From Oscillospiraceae bacterium (GTDB lineage Bacteria; Bacillota; Clostridia; Oscillospirales; Ruminococcaceae), in the NCBI GenBank assembly GCA_017440425.1, contig JAFSHJ010000259.1, positions 1-6,385 on the forward strand: a stretch of DNA of 6,385 nucleotides, given 5' to 3'. Shown in pieces: positions 1 to 4,634 of the stretch; the stretch's first letter is position 1, and each line of letters opens with the position of its first letter. The notes under the pieces were generated by a model that was given only the letters and a program-made list of their open reading frames with translations, did no database searches and was not told the origin of the DNA. A program made the position numbers and the translations under genes.

Positions 1-17
1 CCTACCGAAAGACTCAT
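1..17 (-). CDS. Start of probable S1 RNA-binding domain protein (YabR-like), cut by window edge
   Basis: Only five full codons are visible, reading M-S-L-S-V with a following partial codon beginning GG. A strong AGGAGG lies at 37-32 on the minus strand, just after divIC ends. Its spacing to this ATG is 14 bases, longer than usual, but no ATG, GTG or TTG lies in between in this frame. In Bacillus and many Clostridia the gene after divIC is yabR, a small S1-domain RNA-binding protein whose N-terminus commonly reads like MSxxVG. The match in position and in these residues suggests that identity, but so few residues cannot prove it. The call is mainly an inference from synteny. Confidence 0.45.
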
Positions 18-41
18 AATACGGATAAACTCCTCCTGATT

Positions 42-350
42 TTAATTTCCTGAAATATCAACATAAAAAATCTCGTTTTCATAGCCATAACCAAGTTTTT
101 CACGCGCAAGCTTTTCCAAATAATCTGTGGAATCCTTTTGTTCAAGTAACCTCTGCAGCTCTGCATTTTCAATTTTCATCTCAGCAACCTGCTGTTTAAC
201 CTCTTCCAACTCACGCTGCTTCTGCGCCAACTCGTATTGATACGTTACAAAAGAATAGGCTGCATAAATTCCAAAACCGATCAGTATGCACCTAAACAGT
301 ATCTTCTTGATTCCTGAGCCTTTTTTCTTTGCCGGCTGCCTTTCTTTCAT
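42..350 (-). CDS. divIC: Septum formation initiator, DivIC/FtsB family
   Basis: This is a small bitopic cell-division protein of the DivIC/FtsB family, which assembles with FtsL and DivIB/FtsQ at the septum. The 102-residue product has a basic cytoplasmic N-terminus (residues 1-17, rich in Lys and Arg), one membrane helix (about 18-38), and a coiled coil (about 40-72) with heptad-like Leu, Val and Ile positions. It ends in the characteristic motif YLEKLAREKLGYGYENEIFYV. Length and layout are normal for the family. The start at 350 is supported by AAGGA at 364-360 with a 9-base spacer. The first 59 bases overlap the end of yabQ in another frame. A sigma-A-type promoter inside yabQ (403-432) probably gives vegetative expression independent of the sporulation genes upstream. 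DivIC rather than FtsL is chosen from the motif and the gene neighbourhood. Confidence 0.9.
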   Translation of the reverse strand: MKERQPAKKKGSGIKKILFRCILIGFGIYAAYSFVTYQYELAQKQRELEEVKQQVAEMKIENAELQRLLEQKDSTDYLEKLAREKLGYGYENEIFYVDISGN

Positions 351-864
351 TATTACGCGTCCTTATCCTTTGTTTTTTAAATGAAAACACTGATACATAT
401 TGATTATACACTATCCCCATATCAACTTTCAAGTGTATTTTTATATTTTTAATTATTTTTTTAATTTCTTTAAGCAAAGCTTTAATCGGTCTTAAAATAA
501 GTTTAAATATCGGCAAAAACATCTTCGAAAACACCCATTTCATCACCGTTTTTACCGTTTTCACAATTTTTGCCGCTACCCCCGCAACAATATCTCCCAC
601 GGTGAAAAAATACAGCAGCATTCCGATAGCCTCTCCCACCAGCAGGGCAAAGCGTATCTTTCCCGTTTCCTCCGAAAGCAAAAAAGAAAATGTGACAAAC
701 GCCGTTATCAGCGAATAGAGTATATCCTCTGCAAAAACCACCCACGCAGGACCGCCGAATGCCGCTCTCACCAGCCGAAAAGGCTCATATATTACCCCCA
801 GCGCCACACCCACAAGCAGCGACTGCAAAAATAGCACCGTTTGTGCAGCCACATATATATTCAT
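292..864 (-). CDS. yabQ: Sporulation membrane protein YabQ
   Basis: YabQ is an integral membrane sporulation protein that is required for spore cortex formation in Bacillus subtilis. This 190-residue protein has three predicted membrane segments (about 7-26, 41-63 and 71-92). The family features LGVIYEPFRLVRAAF after the first helix and VFAEDILYSLITAF at the second are visible. The C-terminal half (about 95-180) is strongly basic and probably cytoplasmic. The ATG at 864 lies 8 bases after the yabP stop, with AGGTGG at 874-869 as ribosome binding site, so translation is probably coupled to yabP. The last 59 bases, encoding a very basic tail, overlap divIC out of frame. Length is close to the roughly 210 residues of the B. 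subtilis protein, so the long overlap is not clearly a readthrough artefact. Confidence 0.9.
   Translation of the reverse strand: MNIYVAAQTVLFLQSLLVGVALGVIYEPFRLVRAAFGGPAWVVFAEDILYSLITAFVTFSFLLSEETGKIRFALLVGEAIGMLLYFFTVGDIVAGVAAKIVKTVKTVMKWVFSKMFLPIFKLILRPIKALLKEIKKIIKNIKIHLKVDMGIVYNQYVSVFSFKKQRIRTRNNERKAAGKEKRLRNQEDTV
403..432 (-). promoter_or_regulatory. Sigma-A-type promoter for divIC, inside yabQ
   Basis: On the minus strand TTGAAA (432-427) is followed by an 18-base spacer and a perfect TATAAT (408-403). Transcription would start near 396-397, giving a leader of about 47 bases before the divIC ATG at 350. The leader contains the divIC ribosome binding site. The -35 box matches consensus at 5 of 6 positions and the -10 box at 6 of 6. 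The site lies within yabQ codons. Its placement fits the need to express an essential division gene when the yabPQ sporulation promoter is silent. Confidence 0.75.
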
Positions 865-872
865 TGCGCCAC

Positions 873-1163
873 CTACCTGAACAGCTTTGAAAACAATCCG
901 CCGCTGCGTTTTTGCTCATCGGAATATTCCAGCGAGTCTATCTTTCCCTCCAGCGAAAGCTCTCCTGTATCCACACTCAGCTTGTTTATATGCAGACCTC
1001 TCCCCCTCACCGTCATCTCTCCCATGTTGGTGAACACACGGATAGTCTGCTCATCAAAGCAATCCACATCCTCCACTCCGCTGAGGTTCATCATGCTGCG
1101 GTTTTCCAAAAACACATTGTGCGGGAGCATTCCGTTCTTTTTATCTTCGCCTGTTTTCTGCAT
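873..1163 (-). CDS. yabP: Sporulation protein YabP (YabP/YqfC family)
   Basis: This 96-residue soluble protein belongs to the YabP/YqfC family, expressed in the mother cell during sporulation in Bacillus and Clostridia. The exact molecular role is not settled. Family features are visible: HNVFLENRSMMNLSGVEDVDCFDE (residues 15-38), then a beta-rich segment with the hallmark IRVFTNMGEMTVRGRGLHIN, then LSLEGKIDSLEYSDE and a basic C-terminal SKLFR. The start at 1163 has an excellent AAAGGAGG at 1179-1172 with about 7 to 8 bases of spacing. An out-of-frame ATG at 1170 can be ignored. It follows a strong terminator-like dyad and a candidate sigma-E promoter, and is followed after 8 bases by yabQ, forming a two-gene sporulation unit. 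Confidence 0.9.
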   Translation of the reverse strand: MQKTGEDKKNGMLPHNVFLENRSMMNLSGVEDVDCFDEQTIRVFTNMGEMTVRGRGLHINKLSVDTGELSLEGKIDSLEYSDEQKRSGGLFSKLFR

Positions 1164-1186
1164 TATCCATTCCTCCTTTTATATTA

Positions 1187-1215
1187 ATAATATGCTGCTG
1201 CCTATCCAAATAGAC
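1187..1215 (-). promoter_or_regulatory. Candidate sigma-E-type sporulation promoter for yabPQ
   Basis: On the minus strand GTCTATT (1215-1209), a 14-base spacer and CATATTAT (1194-1187) resemble the sigma-E consensus KMATATT-N14/15-CATACANT. The -35 box matches at 5 of 7 positions and the -10 box at 6 of 8 (CATA and the final AT). Transcription would start just upstream of the yabP ribosome binding site, giving a leader of roughly 17 to 20 bases. The yabP-yabQ pair is known to be mother-cell (sigma-E) controlled in Bacillus subtilis, which is why this match is taken seriously despite being imperfect. Confidence 0.4.
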
Positions 1216-1235
1216 ATATTCCCACAATTATGGGA

Positions 1236-1277
1236 GGAATACAAAAGCCACCGCCGTAAGCTTACGGCGGTGGCTTT
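1236..1277 (-). terminator. Intrinsic terminator after rqcP (34-bp perfect dyad)
   Basis: A perfect inverted repeat spans 1244-1277. Each 17-base arm reads AAAGCCACCGCCGTAAG or its complement, with no unpaired centre, so a folded RNA would use the central AAGCTT bases as its loop. On the minus strand it begins 6 bases after the rqcP stop and is followed by TTTTGTATT, a modest T-rich tract. The GC-rich stem and its place between a housekeeping gene and a sporulation gene support termination of the rqcP transcript. Confidence 0.75.
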
Positions 1278-1283
1278 AAAAAC

Positions 1284-1529
1284 TTAATCGTTTATTACAA
1301 GATAGTTGTCTGCGGCATCTGCTTTTGTTGCATATTCGCTCACTTTAAGCACCTTGACTTTGAGCGGTTTTGCACCCATTGCAATTTCAAGTATATCGCC
1401 TTCCTTGACCTCATAAGAAGCCTTTACAACGCGGCCGTTGGCAGAGATCCTTCCTGCATCGCAGGCCTCGTTTGCAATTGTGCGGCGCTTTATAAGTCTT
1501 GTGACTTTAAGATATTTATCAAGTCTCAT
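1284..1529 (-). CDS. rqcP: S4-domain ribosome quality control protein RqcP (YabO)
   Basis: RqcP is a small S4-domain protein that binds stalled large ribosomal subunits together with RqcH and supports C-terminal alanine tailing of incomplete peptides. The 81-residue product is essentially a single S4 RNA-binding domain. It opens MRLDKYLKVTRLIKRRTIAN, nearly the same as B. subtilis YabO/RqcP, followed by GRISANGRVVKASYEVKEGD (about 27-46) and a beta-strand ending KVKVLKVSE. The start at 1529 has GAGAGG at 1545-1540 with a 10-base spacer. It lies downstream of hup and ends 6 bases before a strong terminator-like dyad. Other short S4 proteins such as Hsp15 (HslR) are related, but the near-identity of the N-terminus and the position before yabP favour RqcP. 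Confidence 0.93.
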   Translation of the reverse strand: MRLDKYLKVTRLIKRRTIANEACDAGRISANGRVVKASYEVKEGDILEIAMGAKPLKVKVLKVSEYATKADAADNYLVIND

Positions 1530-1669
1530 AGTTTAATTACCTCTCATAAGCGGTCAGCGGCATATCCCTGCCAATAAAACAAATAAACCGACACCAGAAA
1601 CCGCTGTATCCGCAATGCGACGGACATCCCTTCGCTCTTCCGCAGTCTCTGATATCGATTTACCGAAAG

Positions 1670-1690
1670 GATTTGTTATATCAACAAATC
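1670..1690 (-). terminator. Weak hairpin after hup
   Basis: On the minus strand GATTTGTT (1690-1683) and AACAAATC (1677-1670) form a perfect 8-bp stem with a 5-base loop, starting 4 bases after the hup stop. The stem is AT-rich and the bases that follow (CTTTCGG) hold only three T residues. It could act as a partial terminator or protect the hup 3' end from decay, but it lacks a good T tract. The rest of the 165-base gap (1530-1694) contains no recognised gene. It holds short possible stems near 1555-1606 and the rqcP ribosome binding site. Confidence 0.3.
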
Positions 1691-1694
1691 GCAA

Positions 1695-1970
1695 TTACTT
1701 GCTGATGGTATCTTTAAAAGCTTTGCCTGCCTTGAATACGGGAGCCTTGGAAGCAGCAATTTTGATTGTAGCCTTTGTGCGGGGGTTAACGCCGATTCTT
1801 TCAGCGCGCTCTTTAACTTCGAATGTACCGAAACCGGTGATCTGCACTTTGTTGCCTTTCATGAGTTCTTCGGTGATAACCTCAAGAGCTGCGTTGATGA
1901 ATTTCTCGCTGTCCTTTTTAGTAAATTCAGTTTTCTGTGCAATAGCAGAAATAAGTTCAGTTTTTGTCAT
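1695..1970 (-). CDS. hup: HU family DNA-binding protein
   Basis: HU is an abundant dimeric nucleoid protein that bends and compacts DNA with little sequence preference. The 91-residue length is standard. The N-terminal helices (MTKTELISAIAQKTEFTKK through about residue 43) are typical. The core GFGTF (46-50) and the beta-arm segment RAERIGVNPRTKATIKI (55-71) fit the HU/IHF signature, including the Asn-Pro at 62-63 that intercalates into DNA. Two arm residues differ from the commonest form: Val replaces the usual Arg before Asn-Pro, and Lys-Ala replaces Gly-Glu after it. The start at 1970 has GGAGG at 1984-1980 with a 9-base spacer. It follows mazG by 107 bases, and I found no convincing promoter of its own. 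A 27-codon ORF in the gap overlaps its start codon. Confidence 0.95.
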   Translation of the reverse strand: MTKTELISAIAQKTEFTKKDSEKFINAALEVITEELMKGNKVQITGFGTFEVKERAERIGVNPRTKATIKIAASKAPVFKAGKAFKDTISK

Positions 1971-2050
1971 TTTAATATACCTCCATAAATTTTATCATTA
2001 ACAGCTACTCCACTTACATCACATTCTGTTTCACGGATAGTCTGTTTCAT
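1967..2050 (-). CDS. Possible 27-residue leader ORF overlapping the hup start
   Basis: An ATG at 2050 opens 27 codons (starting MKQTIRETEC, ending DKIYGGILK). They close with a TGA that shares bases with the hup ATG in an ATGA overlap at 1970-1967, an arrangement typical of translational coupling. AAGGA at 2058-2054 precedes it, but only 3 bases from the ATG, which is tighter than ideal. The hup ribosome binding site lies inside its Tyr-Gly-Gly codons. I recognise no family. An ORF of this length arises by chance often, so this is a lead rather than an established gene. Confidence 0.22.
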   Translation of the reverse strand: MKQTIRETECDVSGVAVNDKIYGGILK

Positions 2051-2077
2051 GTTTCCTTGTCTGGGCTGCTGCCCTGC

Positions 2078-2761
2078 TTAAAATTCGTTTATGAATCTGT
2101 CGCACTTTGCGGCAAGCTGTTCTTCCGCATCAATATCAAGGGTCTTGCAAAGTCCCGCTGCGGCAAACAGCAATTCACCTATACCCTCTTTGCAGCTTTC
2201 GCCTGCTTCCACCTGAGCTTCAAGCGCATCCAGCTTGCTGCGCAGATCTTTCATTGCATCCGATGTTTCTTTGCATCCCACACCGACTTTTGCAGCTTTT
2301 CCGTATACCTTTTCCGCTCTCATCAGCGCCGGCATTGCCTTTGAAACACCTTCCAGGGTCTGTCTTGTGGACTTTTGGCCCTTTTCCACCTTTTTGATCT
2401 CATCCCAGTTGGCGAGCACCTCTTTGGAGTTTGCCACCTTCACATCTCCGAAAACGTGGGGATGTCTGAGTATCATCTTTTTGCAGATTCCGTCGCAGAC
2501 GTTATCGAAATTGAAGCCGCCTGCTTCCTCCTCCATTCTTGCGTGGAAAACCACCTGCAGCAAAACATCACCAAGCTCCTCTTCCAACATTTCCATGTTG
2601 TCAAGGTCTATAGCCTCTGCTGCCTCATATGCCTCTTCTATAAGGCTTACACGGATGGATGCGTGGTCCTGTTCTCTATCCCACACACAGCCGTTTTCGG
2701 AGCGGAGAATTTTCATTATTTCAAGCAGATCGTCTATGTTATAGCTTCCCTTAAACTCCAT
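2078..2761 (-). CDS. mazG: MazG family nucleoside triphosphate pyrophosphohydrolase
   Basis: MazG hydrolyses nucleoside triphosphates to monophosphates and pyrophosphate, and is linked to pool cleaning and stress control. The protein is 227 residues from the chosen ATG at 2761, which has AAGGAG at 2775-2770 with an 8-base spacer; an upstream in-frame ATG at 2824 has no ribosome binding site. The N-terminal domain is intact: GCVWDREQDH (24-33), the acidic motif EEAYE (42-46) and EELGD (61-65), then RHPHVFGDV (99-107) and NWDEIKK. The second MazG repeat (about 157-227) keeps AAKVGVG and ELLFA. It has lost most acidic residues expected at the metal site, showing SKLDA and GIGE where EExxE and EELGD would be expected. 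Unlike B. subtilis YabN there is no fused methylase domain. It follows the flippase gene by 50 bases. Confidence 0.92.
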   Translation of the reverse strand: MEFKGSYNIDDLLEIMKILRSENGCVWDREQDHASIRVSLIEEAYEAAEAIDLDNMEMLEEELGDVLLQVVFHARMEEEAGGFNFDNVCDGICKKMILRHPHVFGDVKVANSKEVLANWDEIKKVEKGQKSTRQTLEGVSKAMPALMRAEKVYGKAAKVGVGCKETSDAMKDLRSKLDALEAQVEAGESCKEGIGELLFAAAGLCKTLDIDAEEQLAAKCDRFINEF

Positions 2762-2769
2762 TTCATCCA

Positions 2770-2775
2770 CTCCTT
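2770..2775 (-). promoter_or_regulatory. Ribosome binding site that fixes the mazG start
   Basis: AAGGAG on the minus strand sits 8 bases before the ATG at 2761, which opens MEFKGSYNIDDLL, the usual MazG N-terminus. The in-frame ATG at 2824 would add 21 residues with no family likeness, overlap the preceding gene by 13 bases, and has no purine-rich site upstream. Confidence 0.8.
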
Positions 2776-2811
2776 TTACGTCCTTCCCTAAAAAAGGCTT
2801 ACCTATATATT

Positions 2812-4569
2812 TTACCCTATCCAATGCAGTTTTTCAAGTGTTTTTGCAATTTTTTCTCCTTTTGGCAGCATTAATACGTCATTTTTTGTTATTACTTTTG
2901 CCAAAAGCAGCACAACCGCATATACAACCGCTGCCACAGCAATGGATCCGAAGGTTGCCACCTTGATTCCGGTGAAGCTTGCCAGCAAAATATATACAAG
3001 TCTTGCGGAGACTGCACATATGATTCCCGCAAACAACGGCTTTACAAATATGCCCCAAAGATTGATTTTTATCTTAGTCTCTCTCGACAACCCCCTCAGT
3101 GAGAACACCGCAATTATGATATAGCACACAAGAGTGCCGTAGGGTGCCGCCTGAATGTTTATGCCGGGAATAGCAACGAAGATGAAGTTTATCAAAAGCT
3201 TGAAGGTTGCGCCCAGCAGCATATATTTTACCGGCAGATCAACTCTGCCTATTCCCTGCAGAATGCTGTTACAGGGCGACATCATGCCAATGAAAATGAT
3301 ACCTATGCCCATGACCTGCAGCATCGGCACGGCGATCTCTACCTCTGCCATTCTGGAAGAGAAGAGAGTTGCAAGGATGGGGCGTGCAAGCACAGCCATA
3401 CCAAGTGCAGCCGGCATTGCAATTATAGAGGTTATTCTGAGAGATGCATCCACGTTCTTTTTGAGCGCTTTGCGGTTTCCCTCTGTCCATGCTGCGGTGA
3501 TGTTCGGGAGCACGCTTGTGCCAAATGTGACCGTAATTGCCGGAATGAGGTTAAACAGCGTTGTGGGCATTGTGCTGAATATGCCGTAGAGATAGGTTGC
3601 TATCTCCTTTTTATCAAACTCTGCGGAGATATTATTGCCGTACATTGCAAGGATGGCAGCCATATCCTTATCCAGCGCACGGTTGAGTCGGTTCATTATG
3701 GATACCAGATCTATGAGTGAGGTTATGTTCATTGCCAATGCGCCAAGGCAGATTGGCACAGCAAGCTTTATCAGTTTTTTGAATATAACATCGCTGTTTG
3801 CAGGTCTGCCGGACATGACCAGCTCTTCTTCCGTCATTCCGTCGCCAAGCTTGCGGTGTCTTATTGCAAGATAGACAGCACCTGCAAGTGTGCTGAGCGT
3901 AACACCGAACACAGCGCCTGCTGCAGCAAACGGCAATGTGGCAAGCTCTGCCTGCTCAAGGTTTGCACATTCCACTCCGAAAACAATTCCGTTTGCAGCA
4001 TACTGGGATTCGCCTATTCTTATAAAGAGATAGGCGCAGAAAATTCCCGCCAAAAGCTTTACTATGGCCTCTATCACCTGAGAGATCGCAGTTGGAAACA
4101 TATTGCGAAGTCCCTGATAATATCCGCGGTAAGAGGACATTACGCAGCCGAAAAGCACCGCCGGTGCCAGCGCAAGCACGCTCCACAGCGCATTGGGGTT
4201 CTGTATTGCTTTGACAAACAAACCTGAACCCGCCGCCATAAGAATGAACACGGCAATACCCATTACAAGGAATATGGCACGGGATATCTTCATTATTTTG
4301 CGGGCTTCGCGCTGTCTTCCTCCTGCAACGCTCTCTGCAACCATTCTTGCTGTTGCTATGGGCATTCCCGCCACCGCAAGGGTGTAAAGCGGGTTAAACA
4401 GCTGGTATGCTGCGTTGAAATATCCCATTCCGATGCCGCCGATCATATTCATCAGCGGAATTTTGAACAACGCACCTATCACCTTGACCAATATGGTAGC
4501 CACCATCAGGACAACTGCGCCTTGAAGGAAGTTCTGTTTAAATATTTTTGTCTTCAATTTTCCCGGCAT
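2812..4569 (-). CDS. SpoVB/YabM-type MOP superfamily flippase (polysaccharide biosynthesis protein)
   Basis: This polytopic membrane protein belongs to the MOP exporter superfamily (SpoVB, MurJ, Wzx), whose members flip lipid-linked sugars across the membrane. The actual substrate is unknown here. The 585-residue product has about 14 hydrophobic segments from residue 17 to 560. Family features include the opening NFLQGAVVLMVATILVKVIGALFKIP, the early MNMIGGIGMGYFNAAYQLF, the motif SSYRGYYQGLRNMFPTAISQ (145-164), and the cytoplasmic C-terminus LPKGEKIAKTLEKL. It is longer than the roughly 520 residues of B. subtilis SpoVB. The extra length seems to lie in loops near 185-215 and 285-325. GGGGAG at 4584-4579 with a 9-base spacer supports the start. 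By position before mazG it corresponds to B. subtilis yabM. A role in cell-wall or spore-cortex precursor transport is inference. Confidence 0.88.
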   Translation of the reverse strand: MPGKLKTKIFKQNFLQGAVVLMVATILVKVIGALFKIPLMNMIGGIGMGYFNAAYQLFNPLYTLAVAGMPIATARMVAESVAGGRQREARKIMKISRAIFLVMGIAVFILMAAGSGLFVKAIQNPNALWSVLALAPAVLFGCVMSSYRGYYQGLRNMFPTAISQVIEAIVKLLAGIFCAYLFIRIGESQYAANGIVFGVECANLEQAELATLPFAAAGAVFGVTLSTLAGAVYLAIRHRKLGDGMTEEELVMSGRPANSDVIFKKLIKLAVPICLGALAMNITSLIDLVSIMNRLNRALDKDMAAILAMYGNNISAEFDKKEIATYLYGIFSTMPTTLFNLIPAITVTFGTSVLPNITAAWTEGNRKALKKNVDASLRITSIIAMPAALGMAVLARPILATLFSSRMAEVEIAVPMLQVMGIGIIFIGMMSPCNSILQGIGRVDLPVKYMLLGATFKLLINFIFVAIPGINIQAAPYGTLVCYIIIAVFSLRGLSRETKIKINLWGIFVKPLFAGIICAVSARLVYILLASFTGIKVATFGSIAVAAVVYAVVLLLAKVITKNDVLMLPKGEKIAKTLEKLHWIG

Positions 4570-4603
4570 CCGGACACGCTCCCCATATCATTCTGATTTG
4601 CTG

Positions 4604-4634
4604 AAAATCAAAGTCTGCTTTTAATTTTGCAGAC
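4604..4634 (-). terminator. Possible weak terminator at the end of mtaD
   Basis: On the minus strand GTCTGC (4634-4629) and GCAGAC (4618-4613) pair around a 10-base AT-rich loop and are followed by TTTGATTTT (4612-4604). The stem overlaps the last mtaD codons, and the stop TGA lies in the T-rich tract. A 6-bp stem with a large loop is marginal, so it may only reduce readthrough into the flippase gene 38 bases further on. Confidence 0.22.

Noticed and set aside
1544..1627. A 27-codon ORF in the hup-rqcP gap with a hydrophobic middle
   Set aside because: The only purine-rich stretch touches the ATG directly with no spacing, the frame does not couple to rqcP, and its length is expected by chance.
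1989..1997. Extended -10-like TGATAAAAT upstream of hup
   Set aside because: Transcription from it would begin inside the hup ribosome binding site, leaving no functional leader, and there is no matching -35 box.
2057..2077. GGGC-AGCA-GCCC hairpin after mazG as a terminator
   Set aside because: The stem is only 4 bp and is followed by AGACAAGG rather than a T tract, so termination is unlikely.
2762..2811. T-rich run between the flippase gene and mazG as a terminator
   Set aside because: The run of six T residues is not preceded by a stable stem; the only pairing is a 3-bp CCT/AGG around the T run itself.
2762..2824. In-frame upstream ATG at 2824 that would lengthen MazG by 21 residues
   Set aside because: It overlaps the flippase gene, has no ribosome binding site, and the added residues are unlike MazG. 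The ATG at 2761 has a well-placed AAGGAG and the family's usual N-terminus.
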